DNA of 64,000 nucleotides from Adineta steineri (GCA_905250115.1 CAJNOI010000010.1:758301-822300); one strand, 5' to 3'. Positions 1-13,238 are shown, counted from the first letter of the stretch. Made by a program: numbers and translations. Notes: generated by a model not told the origin, from the sequence alone.

Positions 1-3000
1 TCTTGATGGCCAAAATCCATTTTCAGCCATAACAACAAGATATGCAAAAAATGCACCACTTGCTTCAACCATTGCTATTTGTCCATAACAAAGTGTGACC
101 ATTTGACTTGTAACCATTTTATCTGTTTTCTTACGTGGTGGTCGTTTCTAATAATAATAGAAATATATATTAAATAAATAGAAAAAAAATCAAATCTTTA
201 TTTACTAAAATATCGGCTTCAATTCCTTCATATGCATATGATATACTTGGTACTATATCAGTACCTAAATCAATACATAAAATAGTAATTGTACTTAATG
301 CAAGTGGAACATCAGCAACAACATAGACAAGAAATGGTAATAATTCGACTAAATTTTTTGTGAATGTATAAGCAATAACTTTTTTTAAATTATCAAATAT
401 AAGTCGACCTTCTTCGATACCAGTAACAATCGTAGCAAAATTATCATCAAGTAATATCATATCAGCAACTTGTTTACTGACATCAGAGCCACTTATACCC
501 ATGGATATTCCAATATCAGCCTTTTTTAAAGCAGGTGAATCATTAACACCATCACCTGTTACACCTACAATCCAACCTTGCCTTTGACAACCTAATCAAA
601 TATTATAATTTATATTTTAATAAAAAAAGATAATCGAAATAGATAATAAACCTTCAACTATAATTAGTTTTTGTTGAGGAGATGTTCTTGCAAATACAAT
701 TTCACTATGAAGTGTTAATACTTCATCTAATTGTTGAGCTGATAATTCGGCTAATTCAGAACCAGATACAACAATTGCACGTACATCTCTTGCTTCAACA
801 TCACTTGGAGCTATATTAAGACGTGCAGCTAAATCTTGTGCTACAAAAAAATATATTTCTTTCTATATTTCAAGATATTCTAGTTGTTTACATACCTGTA
901 TCTGATGTAATAATACCAACACCTAAATAATCAAGTTTTTTTTTGTTTATCTATTATTTATTTTCTATATATTATTTACCTCTAGCAATTGCTTTAGCAG
1001 TAATTGGATGATCACCGGTAACCATAATAACTTTAATACCTATATTTTAATAAACGAGAATAATTATTTCAGTATTATTTTCGCAAAAATTATTTACCAG
1101 CAGTACGACATTTAGCAACTGCATCTGCAACACCTGGTCGAGGTGGATCAATCATAGTAATGAAACCAAGAAATCGTAATCCTCTTAATGGGAAATTGAC
1201 ATTATCTGGATCAAAACTAAATCCTCTAGGAAAATTTCCTAATGGTAATCTCATATCACAAAAGCCAAGAACACGTTCACCTAAACCACCTAATTGCATA
1301 TAAGCATCATTAAATTTCTGTGTCCATTCCTCATTTAAATCATATTCATTATTATTAACAAAAATCTTTTGACATCGTTCAAGTATTCGTTCTGGTGCAC
1401 CTTTCATCTTACAAATAACAAACAAAATTAAGAATAATAATAATAATAATAGAAAACTTTTTTTACCACAATTAAATGTCTTTCATCACCATCATTTGTT
1501 TCATGTACAGACACTTGATATTTATTTGCACTATTAAATGGAATATCACAAACCTTTTTATTTTTCTCACGATATTCTTCAACTTTGCCATTAACCATTT
1601 CACCAAATTGAAGAATAGCTGTTTCACTAGCATCACCTTGAACTAATCGATGTAATGGTGGTTTACTCATATTTTCTTCAGTAGGCTAAATAAACATTCA
1701 ATTTATTTTATTGATTTATTTATAAATTTAAATTTACTTTAAAAACAGCTTTAGCACATAACATAGCACATCGTAAAAGTGCTTGATAACCAGGTCGATC
1801 AGTTTTAAGTGCTTTTGTTTCTTCTCCAGTTTTTGGGTCAACTAATGGATTTTCAAAAGCTAATTCTGGTTCATGTGTAGGTGATAAATTAACAGAAACA
1901 ATTGCTCCATCAACCCATAAATGTGAGACTGTCATACGATTCTGTGTTAATGTACCAGTTTTATCTGAACATATTGTTGATACACTACCAAGTGCTTCAA
2001 CAGCTGTTAGATTTTTTACTAGACATTTCTTTTTTGCCATACGTTGAGCTGTTAATGCTAACATGACAGTTATTGTTGCTAGAAGACCTTCAGGAACGTT
2101 TGATACAATAATACCAATAACAAAAACGAGTGCTTGTAAAACACCAGTACCAATAGCAAGAAGAATAATAAGAAAAACTATACCAAAGCTAACTGCAACA
2201 ATAGTAACAATATGAACGAAATGATTTATTTCAACATTTAACGGTGATATATCATTACCAAGGCCACTTGCTGTTGAACAAATACGAATGAAAAAGTCAA
2301 AAAAAATGAATTCAAATAGAATTTACCTAATGCGGCAATTCGACCCATAACAGTATTATCACCTGTTCGAATAACCATACCAGTACATGAACCTTAGTAG
2401 ATATGAATATATAAATATAAGAATAAAAACAAGGATACTGTATATACCTTCAACAGCAAATGTACTAAAAAATGCAAGATTTTTTGTTTCAAGTGGATTA
2501 TCATGAGTACAATCAGGTGATCGAGCTAATGGTTCACTTTCACCAGTTAACGATGAATTATCAACTTTGAAACTTTGAGCTGTTAATACTCGTATATCTT
2601 AAAATAGATAAAAGAATTTTAATTTATAATAATAAAATTTATTGATATTCCCTACCTGCTGGTGTTTTATCTCCAATTTTAACGAAAACTATGTCACCAA
2701 GAACTAAGTCTGCAGCTGATATTTCTATTTTACGACCATCACGCATAACATTAGCTTGTTGTGGTACCTGAAAATTAAAAAAAATGTTGTATTTTATTTA
2801 AATATTTAATTAAATTAAAACCATTTTTTTGAATGATTCCATAATTTTTCCAGCTTTCGATTCTTGATAATAAGCAAATACAGCTGTAATAACAACGACG
2901 ACTATTAAAGCAATACCTAACCATAAATTATCTTTTGGGGTTGTTGGATCTGTGCCGACTTGAACTCCATAAGCAATTAAACAAAGTATAGCAGCAACCT

Positions 3001-3416
3001 ATTAAATTTCAAAAAAAATAATTTTCTTCCGGTGTTTTTATTCAAATATTACCCAAAGTAAAGCCGAAAAACCACCAAAAAGTAATTTACAAAACTTAAC
3101 CCATTCAGGTGTTTGAGGTGGAGGTGTTAATGCATTTGGACCATTTTTTTCTAATAATTCTGCAGCTTTTTGTGTTGTAAGACCTTGTTCAATATTAGTT
3201 TGAAAACGTTCAACAAGTTCATCTAATGTTAGTTTATGCTCTTCGATTGTAACTTCTTTTTTTAAATTTTCAAAATCAGTAGCAGCTGCTGCTTTCTTTT
3301 TATTTTTCCCGGCGGAACCTTAAGAAAAACAAAATTTGATAAAAACAAATTCTTGATAATGTCTAATAAATGATAATACCTGGTAAAAGATTTAATAATC
3401 GATCTTTGATAGTCAT
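1..3416 (-). CDS. X+,K+-ATPase alpha subunit (Na+/K+- or H+/K+-type P-type ATPase), partial
   Basis: Catalytic subunit of a P2C cation pump of the plasma membrane. Fourteen exons (3416-3380, 3318-3053, 2998-2822, 2767-2656, 2597-2448, 2392-2327, 2270-1738, 1685-1467, 1407-1098, 1039-980, 922-896, 840-652, 591-206, 147-1) join without frame errors into 893 residues; the family has about 1000-1040, so the last membrane segments lie beyond the left edge. Seen: TGES in the actuator domain, DKTGT with phosphorylated Asp at about 372, KGAPER in the nucleotide domain, [15 protein letters not shown], and an M6 CIDLGTD. The M1-M2 loop begins with Gln and ends with Asn as in ouabain-sensitive pumps. 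M5 reads YTFTKNLVE, with Lys (about residue 794) where Na+/K+ pumps have Ser, as in H+/K+ pumps. A splice-acceptor-like AG lies 20 nt upstream of the ATG. Whether it moves Na+ or H+ cannot be decided here. Confidence 0.95.
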
Positions 3417-3900
3417 TTGTATGTTATCAAATATACTATGCAAAAATTATTTAATGTACTTTTTACTCAATTAACCATGAAATGTTTTTTGAGTCGAAAC
3501 AAAATGTTAAAGAGTGAATAAATAAATAAATGTAAAAATACTTATATCGCTTCGAAACGCCTATAGGTATCTAGAGGACAGGAAGAATGATCATTTTGTC
3601 GTTCGTATATATGCACATGACTCGCTACTCATCGCTTATCTATTCAAATACATTAAAGGTAGGGTTTATTCATCAGCGTGACTGACGAGATATATTGCTT
3701 CGAAAACAAATAGTGTGAATTAATAGGTATTATCTTGACGAGGTAAGGACAGAAAGAAAGAAAAAGAAAATAATACGAAAGATTAATTTGAAATATAAAG
3801 AATTCATCATTTCTCCCCGTTCTTGATAACGAGGTCGTTCGACCGATATGCATCATTGACTCTCTTACTACCTTTAGTTTAACATGTGCATAGAATGTAT

Positions 3901-6387
3901 TTATTTCAAACTTTTTTTTTCTTCTCTTGAATCAAGCAATATGTAGCAAAATATAAAAACAGCAGCAATAACAACATACATTAAAAGAAAAGTTAATGAG
4001 AAAAGAATCTTGATTAGGGTGTATACTAAAACAAAAACAAATAGCTGTAAAATATTCTATAAATAATTACACGTTACTTACAATAGCAACTGTTTCAAAA
4101 TCGAGTTTTTTAATACGAAAAGCATCCGCTATATGAGCTTCAACCATACATAAACTTGAACTTACTAGAAAATAAATATATAATAAAGAAAATAATCGAA
4201 ATTTCTTTTTACATTCTCCATAAAATCGACGACAATGTGTAAATCTAAAAATAATTTTATAATATTGATTTTTATAAATTAAGATTGTCTCTTACTCAGT
4301 TTTGATTTTAAGAAAACCATCATTATTATGATCTCGTTTCATAATCATAAATAATTGTGTAATAAATTCACATGGATGATCGACCAAAACAAGCCAATCA
4401 CCCTTGACATACAAAAAATATTTTTATTTTTCGTATTAACCTTACACGTTTCTTACTCGATCGTCATGTGTTTCTTTTGTTTGAATACATATAAAACCAT
4501 CTTTATATGGTGTACAAGTAACACCTATTATTGAATTATATAATAAAGCTTCTTTAGGATATGGATTTTTCTTTGTTATATTATATAGTCGTTGCGTTGT
4601 TATGCAAAGTATTCGAAGATGTTGTGTATATGATCGACGTCTAATTTTAAACATCTTGGAAACATACTTTATATAAATATAAAAGACAAAAAAAAATTTT
4701 ATATTATAAAAATTATCAGACATACAACGGGTGTTTCCGTTTCAAAAAAACATCTCTCTTTTGCAATTTCATATACTGGTATTAGTTCTTCCGCTAGAAA
4801 TAGATAGAAATTTATATAAATGAAATTTAATATTTATTAACTAACATAATCGATTTAATTCCATGTTAAGATCACTTGGACTATATGCACTCTTTTTTCC
4901 TTCGAATAAACGCTTCATAAGTAATTGTGCTGCTGTTAATGGCTAGAATAAATAATAAATTATTAACTGATTTTATCAAACAAATATTTTTTTCCTTTAC
5001 TGCTTCTGGCTTGGGTAAACGTGGTATATCTTGAACAACGACATTTACTTCAATATTGGGTGTTATTGGTACTTCTTGAACATTTACATCAGTATTGGGC
5101 GTTGTTGGTGGTGGTTCTTGAACACTAATATTTGCATCAGCATCGGGTGTTCTTGGTAATTCTTGAACAAGCATTGTATCAAATTCATTTAAAACTTCTT
5201 TAACTTCTTCATTTGATATTGAATTAAAGCTTTCGATTTCATCATTCTTAATTATTTTCGTTGAATAATTAGTTTCTTCTTTGTTGTCGTTAAGAGCCGG
5301 TTCATAAAGATCTGTTTGTGATGATGCATGCGATAAACTTAAAGTATGTTGAACATTCATTTGTGATTTAGGTGTTGGTGATAACATAAGATCATTCATA
5401 AGAAAATTTGAAAATGTATGTCCCATATTTCTTGATAAAGATTGTGTTTGTCGAATTGAAATTGGTGATTTCGGAAGTAATTTTTCTTTTGTTAATTTTC
5501 CAGTATTTATTAAATCATTATCAACTGATTTTTCTCGTTGTCTTAAAATAGGCGGTGTTGTTTTAGGATACATTGTCATAAATTGTTCATAATTTTTCAC
5601 ACGTTGAAGTATCATTTCATATTGTAATATAGTATCATCTAATGTATTACTTCGCATACAATCGCTGATATCCGATTTAGTGCGTTTGATTCTTTGTGAT
5701 ATTTTTACACTATTTTCTTTATCATAAGCTAAATAATCAATAAAATCTTCAAATGGTTTTGCACTAAGTGTACTATCTATACTATCTCTATGAGACTGTT
5801 GTTTAACTAAATATTTTTTCATTAATAATGGTAAGATACTATCTGATGCTCGTCTTGGACGATTAAATATAAAACCACTATGAAAAACATGACGAGTTAC
5901 ATACCAAAGACGATTACCATTATGTTTAGAATTTTTCGGAGGAATATTCTTCTTTACATTTGTAGTCATTTTGTTTATAGACTGTTTAAGAGTTGAAACA
6001 GTTTGAACTTGATGTTTAAAAATGACTGAAGTTGTTTTTGGTGGTGGTGGTGGTGTTGCTGCTGTAATTGGTAGAGAAATACGTTGATCAAGTGATGATA
6101 ATTTTTTTACCGATTGAGTCGAAAGTGTTTCTAAAAAATTTAATTTCTAAAGACTCGGTATTTTAATTAAATGTCTTACCTTCATTATTAGAACTAATTG
6201 ATGATTTGTTTTGAATTGTTTCATGTGTAATTTTGAAAGTTGGTATACTGTTTTTTGAAGATATTTTTTGTTGTTTAGAACGTGGTTGAGATGATGTTTG
6301 TTGTTCTTGAGCTTTTATACTCCACATATTTCGAAGTGCTTTAACATTTCCATTTATAGTCCCATTGGATATCAAATCGGTTTCCAT
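3901..6387 (-). CDS. Unknown 704-residue protein: disordered N-terminus, TH1-like domain, C-terminal membrane segment
   Basis: Not recognised as a named gene. Eight exons (6387-6180, 6130-5001, 4942-4846, 4793-4726, 4654-4457, 4402-4296, 4244-4082, 4044-3901) keep phase throughout. Residues 1 to about 445 are polar and low in complexity, rich in Ser, Thr, Pro and Lys, with a poly-Pro run near residue 95. Residues about 470-610 resemble the TH1 tail domain of class I myosins, a PH-like lipid-binding fold: a basic strand region (MFKIRRRSYTQHLRILCIT), then a stretch ending GDWLVLVDHPCEFITQLF. The final exon encodes a strongly hydrophobic stretch followed by a short charged tail (SREEKKSLK). No myosin motor is present. 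A 48-nt stretch in exon 7 (about 4159-4206) is open but has GT and AG ends and could be an optional intron. The TH1 call is by pattern only. Confidence 0.75.
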
Positions 6388-7438
6388 TGTTTTCTATTCA
6401 AAATTTGTCTTCTTTAGTAAAATACAGTTATGTTATTCCTTCTTTTTATGATCAAATAAATGAGCAAATGCGGTGGAAATTTGTGGAACATAGTCTTATA
6501 TTTACTTAACTAAAAAAACCTATGTTGATTATTAAAATGGGAAGGAAAGAAAACTAAAAGTATGACGTATTGTTATAGATAAATCAAGAGTTAAAGATGT
6601 GCGTGAGCTTTTAGTGTCGATAAAAGATAAAAATAGACGAATCATTTGTATTTATCGATGAGATATTATAGAAGATCAAAGAAAATATGTGTATTAAGCA
6701 GATTAATGATGATACTTATGAATATAAAAGAAGTATTAAAAATAGGATTATTCCTTCTTTATAGTTGAACTACGATAGAAATATACAGATGGTTTTTAAG
6801 TGCAGTGATAAGAATAATACTACATCGACATATGCAAGAATTATTTTATATTATTTGCTTAATAAATATGAAAATATAATCTTTGTTATTGATCTTTACT
6901 TATGTTCTCATAATATTAAAAACTCGGTTGCATTTAACAAAGATTGATTAGATATATACATGTGAACTTGCTATAAAATTATTAAAAATAAAATACAACG
7001 AAATAAAGATTTTAGTATCTATCATATTATAGTGTAATATAGAACAATATTGAATACAAAATGACATGCACTACGTCATAAAGAATAATATTAGTTTGAA
7101 AGATTTATGGGAATAATGCATGAATGAAAACTGTTGAAAGTGGTTTTTCTTCTCGTTTATAAGAAAAATCAAGTTGAATTAACAATAAAAAAATAGCTAT
7201 TATATCTTTCAATTGTTTTTGTTCAACTTCTGACAGCTATCGTTCTGATTAATCACAAATCAGATCAATATTGTCCAGGTAAAAGTTAACATTATGGCTT
7301 ATATATTGTTTTTATACATAGTTATTCATACGTATCCACTTATTTTTATCACGTTTTATTTTTTTGTAGATTAGTTTAACAATAAATAACAATATAAAAC
7401 TATTCGTTATCATTTGTTCTTGTTTTTTTCAAATATAG
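6388..7438. other. Intergenic, about 1 kb
   Basis: AT-rich spacer between the promoter side of the TH1-like gene and the 3' end of the propeller gene. A splice-acceptor-like AG sits 6 nt upstream of the start at 6387. I see no coding exon, RNA gene or repeat in it; the only longer open frame (6765-6947, +) has low-complexity composition. Confidence 0.6.
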
Positions 7439-9204
7439 TTATAAACATGTCGAAACTGCTGAACCAACAATTCCATTAGATATTCTAGTCGTCTTCGTTG
7501 TTATTTTAGTCGATAAATTATAAATAAATATGTCTGTAAAGCTATTATCACCAACAAATAGAAAAAAGTTTGATGAATAAGTTGTAAAAGCAAAATTTGA
7601 TGAATCAGAAGTATATTGTATCATATCTTGTGATGTTTTTGATAAGATTTCACCATTTGTTCGATTTATTTCAGCAATAATATAAGGTGCACCTTCGAAT
7701 AAACCAAATAATTTTCCATCATTTGTGCCTGTTAATTCTGCACGCGCACTAATAGTTTCATAATATCCAATAATAGAAATTTCTAGAGTATCAATATCAA
7801 GAGTTGCTAGACGAAATGGAGGATTTGAAGAATCACTACTAAGATAAAGTTTTTCATTATTATTTGATCCATCTGTAGCAAAATGCATTCCAAAAAGAAT
7901 CAAACCTTCCTGCTCAGCAACATATGTTGTTGTTCGACATTGAACATTTGTAACATCAAAAGTATATAAACTTCCATCAGTAAATAAAACCCAAGCTGTA
8001 CCATTACGTTGAATAGCCATAGAATATGGATAGGCAGTAGCAGAACAGTTTATCATGGCAATAAATGTCACAGTAAATGTTTCAGGATGAAACTGAAACA
8101 AATTACTATCTTGATCTAATAAATAAACATAAGTTGATGTTTCTGATGTACATTTTGTTGCACTTGTTATTCGATCGTAAGGATCTAAATTAAATCAATA
8201 TAAATAATGTCAGAACTCATATTTAGAATTTTATCTACCTGTTGTGGAAAATCCACAAAATGCTAAGTTGACAATGCGTGTTTTATTGTCAGTAGATTTC
8301 ATGTTAACAGTAAGACGATTATTATTATTTCGAATAGTATTTTCACTTTTTTCAAGATGTCCTTGATGGCAATTTGATGAATGACATGTCGATGATAACT
8401 GAACTTCATCATTGGTAGCAAATAAATCACCAGTTAGTCCTGTATTTTGTTCACAAATGATCGTACTAGAAAATTGAAAAAACCATTTAGATAATCGTTA
8501 TTTTTTAAAAACTAACCTGTCTGATGTTTGTCTTTTACTTCTAGTCGATACTGCCTGAGGTAAAAATCGAAGTGACTTAATGCTCATCATCTTATTTAAA
8601 CGTGGAATATTTTTCTCCATCTAAATAAATAGAATTTATACTAAATAAAATAATTAAATGAGAGATAATAAACCTGTAAAGACAAATCATCTGTGTCAGA
8701 TAATGTAAGTGATCGACCGTCAATCATATCCGAAGCATAGATAGTATAAAAAGAGATCTTATCTAAAAAGAAAAGTAATTAAAAATTGTTCTACAAATAT
8801 ACAAGCAGAAATATACTTGATAATGCATTATGATTGATATCTTTTGGTGTTACATAAACTGGAATTAATGAAAGAATGATTGTTCCAGCAATTATTAAAA
8901 GTGTGGACAAAATACAGCATATTGCAAGTGGAACGGCCCAACCAGATCTACGTAAAATATAAGTTGATCAGTTATACAATTTAGTTAATCATATTCAACA
9001 TTCTAAAATCGGATGGGATTGAATAATCCTTGAAAACTAAATATACTATAGTGTCTGAATCGATTGTTTTTATTTGAAAGAGAACTCATCTTATCCATTC
9101 ACTGATGTTCTTCTTATAAAACTGCTTCATTCTAGTTGACTTTGTTCATTAATAAAAAAAATAATTTACCTAGATAATATTTGATTGTATTGTTGCATTA
9201 ACAT
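7439..9204 (-). CDS. Membrane-anchored propeller-like protein, bacterial-type C-terminal domain
   Basis: Six exons (9204-9170, 8947-8817, 8762-8674, 8620-8517, 8465-8239, 8184-7439) give 443 residues with consistent phases. Residues about 13-45 form one hydrophobic segment (ICCILSTLLIIAGTIILSLI) with a short cytosolic N-terminus, so it is probably a signal anchor with the rest outside the cell or in the lumen. The last exon (residues about 196-443) is one uninterrupted 746-nt exon. It carries beta-propeller-like repeats with YPYSMAIQRNGTAWVLF, AELTGTNDGKLFGLF and the ending IVGSAVSTCL. From memory these match a family of secreted or lipoprotein-type proteins of myxobacteria (lines such as SMAVDRxGxAWV, AELTGTGDGRLF, IVGAGVSTC). 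Function is unknown; binding of an extracellular ligand is possible. The bacterial affinity is recalled, not searched. Confidence 0.8.
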
Positions 9205-10992
9205 AGTTTTATTTTAATCAAATTGATAAATATGATTATTTTTGTTTAATTATGAGAAGGTTTTTATAATCGAAAGAAAATATCTTTTTTTTATGTTTAA
9301 AGCATTAATAACAGCGAAATCATCGATAAAGAAGGTCGTTTAATGGTGATACTTTTTTCGTTCTCATATATAAATACTAATATAATTCACATTAGATAGA
9401 CCTTAGCAGTAAAGTGTAAATGTTATGAGGCGGAACGAATATGAAACGATGTTTTTCTCCTGCACTACGTCAACTATATTTTGGTGCAATGATTATTCAT
9501 ATGATTAATAGAAAGTTATTTGAAGATTTAATCATAAAAAAGTGAAGTATATGATAGACAGTTGAAAAGCAAACAAAAATAATAATTAAATATCAATGTG
9601 ATTAATATGATAGTAATGATATTATATTGCGTGTTCATAATATTCATTTTATAAGTATAAAACATGAAATAAAGCTCTTCATATTTTAAAAAAATCAGAA
9701 AACAAACTTCAGTTAGTAAATTAAAAAGTAGAAATATTTCTTAGATTATTTATATCGAGCTTATTTGACGTCTGTTATCATGAAATAGTGAAGAAAATCA
9801 ATTGAAGTATAATGGTCAATTAGGAATTTCTATTGCAAGTGGATTTAGAAATGAATATTTTAGAAACGTTAATATTTTCTTATTTTTAAGATCTTTTATG
9901 AGTATGAGTAAAAACTAAATAATTTTCTTTATTTTTCATTTTTATCTGTGAAATATTGTTGATAGTTCTGTTTTTCTCATTTTGTACTTTATCTCTTCTT
10001 CTATTGTACAATAATGCAAAGTATACACCGATTATAGTCACATATACAACTAATTCGAAAATAGAAGCGGATATTTGTAAACGATTATCTAACTCACGTC
10101 AGATAAAAAAAACTGTTTATTCTAATTGTTATAAGGATAACCTTTTTCAAGATAAAGATCAAACTTCGAACTATTATTTAAACACATCTTATTACATATG
10201 GTTTCAACGATTAAATTTTCGTTTGTACACAAATTGAAAGTCAATATCAATCGTTTCTCAAGAATTTTCATGCCCAAATCACCGTCTATGTTTTAGATCC
10301 TTTTTTCTTTCATCTTTCTTGATGAAAAGTAACGTTGTACGTATGTATCCTTATCTTGACAATGCATACTTTTCTTAAAGTTTATTTTCTCGTTTCCATG
10401 AATTCTAAACTTATTATTAACGCTTTTTTTATCTATCATGAAAAAATGTTAGTGGAACAGTGACGGAATTATACTTCATATCAAATGGCTTAATAACGTT
10501 TTCATGTGGACAGGAAACGTCAGATTCACAGTGCATATGTGTGTGTGTATGTAGTGTACCTAGATCACATTCAAATCTACACATTGTAACATGTAGTAAA
10601 ATTTCCTTATAACTAAAAGACCTAAGATCCTAAAAAAACTATCTTTTTGCAAAAAATTTCAGATTTGATTTCAAACTGACAAAATTCTCGAATGTAAGAA
10701 ATACTAAACGAATAAAATTCAACTGACTCTGTTATAAGAAAAATATATCCTTTCTTCTTCTCAATGTGTCATCTTTGAATTTGACAATGGCATAAAACGT
10801 TCAAACAGACTGAATGAACGAATAAATCGTCTAAAAAAGCTGATTTAACTTCGAATAGACCAATCATGTTGCTCACTTCGTTTTATTGTTTTCATTCTGT
10901 TTGACGTCAAAGTCATTAGATACAAACAATGAATAAATATGTATGCATATAAAACTTTATCTTAGTCAAAAACATCATAGTCATAATAAAAT
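9205..10992. other. Intergenic, about 1.8 kb
   Basis: AT-rich sequence between two divergently transcribed genes, so it should hold both promoters. A short GT run lies near 10540-10556. An open frame at 9956-10237 has a hydrophobic start but lacks an ATG, and I do not call it. Nothing else is supported. Confidence 0.6.
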
Positions 10993-13238
10993 ATGAACCG
11001 TTCAAATGCCCATCTTCTGGATTTACCTGATGAAATATTACTTATTATTTTGAAGTACTTGAACAATATTGATGTGCTTTATTTTTTATTTGATATTAAC
11101 AATGAACGCCTTAAAATTCTTGCACAAGAATACATTTTCAGTAACATTCTAAAGTTTGTTTCCATTGATAATAATTCTATCATCGATCGATTCTGCATCG
11201 ATATATTACCAAGAATTCATCATAATGTGAAATGTTTTGTTTTTGATCCAGTTTTTATGGAACGTATTCTTCTTGCCATTCACTATCCGAATTTAACTGT
11301 ACTTACAATTTTTCAATTTCAACAAGAAATCGCTGCAAATTATTTTACAAGTAAGTTTTTGATATGAATTTGATTAGTTGAGAAATAATAAAGGTGTTAA
11401 AAGGAAAAGACTATAGTATGTTTCACTGCATTACTTTTCTCCTTTAGATGAATCATCTCTTCGATCTATTTTTCAAGAACAAATTACAAATCTTATTCTT
11501 ATCAATAGTGATAGATACAAAATGGAAAGTTTACCGGAAATTTATACTGAAAATGCATATGATCGCATCTTGACCTTTTTCAAAAATTTAAAAAAATTAA
11601 GTATCATGGAACCATCTTTTAGATCATATCCACCTTTATCACTTCATTATTTACCATCGACTAGTTTCTCATCTTCGATTCTTACTCATTTATATATCAA
11701 TGTGGACACTTTTGATGATTGTTTTTATTTACTTGATGGTCGACTTAGAAAATTGACAACATTGTGTATTAATGTCCATCATATAGACACATTTTCAAAA
11801 GGTATTCACAATATGGTAAGTTATAAATAATTTCATTTATGCCATGAAGATTATCACTATTTCAATGCAGTTAACGATTGATCTTAGAAAACTCAGACAG
11901 GATATCGAATGGTCAAGTTTCATTTTGATAAGGAGAAAAAAGAATTACGTGTTGAGGAATACATTAAATCATCAACATTTAGTTTATACTTAATAGAAAG
12001 TATAATTATATAATATTTTATCAGATAAGTTTCACATTAAACATTAGATTACTCTGTTTCATGATTGATTAAATATTATCGTATGTGAATGATCATCAGC
12101 ATAGAATCGAACGAAAGTTTTTCTGTAATAACAATTTTTCCTATAATTGAGATATGCTTGAAATTTTGCGGTCTGAAACTTTAGCTGTTCTTTTAACACT
12201 CGTTTGTTGTGTTATAAAATGAGAAAATCAAAATAATAGATTTGTTATTTGTGGTCATTCACATATAAAATATAGATCATATACCATGTGTAAAATAATG
12301 ATGCCTATGACTTAATCTTCTGGATTATCAAAAAAAATATTTCTTTCTTTTTTGAGGATCAATTATTGAATCTAAAATGTTTCTCATTAAAATCGTCCTA
12401 TCCATCTGAACAATATGATAACATGGTATTACTTCTTCGTCGTATGTCTACTCTGGAAAAATTAACTCTACATATTTCTGTAGAAGGTCGAAATAAAGTT
12501 ATTGGTGTTGCTTTTGTTCAACATGATATTTTGGATTATATGCCACAACTTCGTTCATTCACTTTCTATATTTGTACTTATGTTGGTCCAATTGCTGCTT
12601 TACCCTACAAGTTATCTAGTGAAGATATTCAACTAACATTAACAAATACTGGGCTACAACATGTTAGTAGTATGGTCAATTATGTTACTTCTAGTGTCAA
12701 TTTTGTTTATGGTGTCAGAGCTGCATGCTCAATTTTCTCACTACCTTTTGAATTTAACTATCTTCAAGATCTTGGCAATAACTTTCCAAATATTGTATTT
12801 AGTTATGTTACCTATTTACTTATACAAGATATTTTTCCATTCGAACATGAATTCTTCATGCGAATTACCCGATCGTTTCCGTTACTGAAGCATTTATGTA
12901 TTCGGAATCAACAATCACAAAAATTGGATGGTCATGTGACATTTTCATCTGACAATTGTCAATTACACTCAATTATTGAATATCCTCATCTGACTATACT
13001 CGATGTCAAGTTTTCACATATAGATTATGCTGAACAATTTTTAAATGAAACAAAGACATTTGTACCTTGTCTGACGGAATTTGTATTTTCATTTGACGAT
13101 GATTTAAAAGCTGTAACGAAAGATTTTACAAGAGAAGAAACACGACGCAATTGTGCGAAGGTGAAAAAAATAACTTCGATAATCCCAGTGGTACATTCGG
13201 AAGATTTATGTCTTTATTTTCCTTCGTTGTATAAGTAG
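10993..13238 (+). CDS. F-box protein with divergent leucine-rich C-terminal half
   Basis: Three exons (10993-11350, 11448-11815, 12357-13238) join in phase to 535 residues. The N-terminus (LLDLPDEILLIILKYLNN) is a typical F-box, the module that binds Skp1 and brings substrates to SCF ubiquitin ligases. The remainder is a run of leucine-rich, FBXL-like segments (for example LTHLYINVDTF, MSTLEKLTLHI, FPLLKHLCI, YPHLTILDVKF), too degenerate to count reliably. Such lineage-specific F-box/LRR genes are numerous in bdelloid rotifers. The second intron (541 nt) is about ten times the usual length here. It ends at a weak acceptor (TTTTTTGAG) just before DQLLNLKCF, chosen because it keeps the phase. 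The substrate is unknown. Confidence 0.85.

Noticed and set aside
4300..4350. EF-hand-like DHNNDGFLK in the TH1-like gene
   Set aside because: The loop lacks the acidic residue at position 12, and no second hand or flanking helix pair is seen, so it is probably chance.
9956..10237. 93-codon open frame with a hydrophobic start (LFFSFCTLSLLLLY)
   Set aside because: It begins at TTG with no ATG, has AT-rich low-information composition, no splice partners and no recognisable domain.
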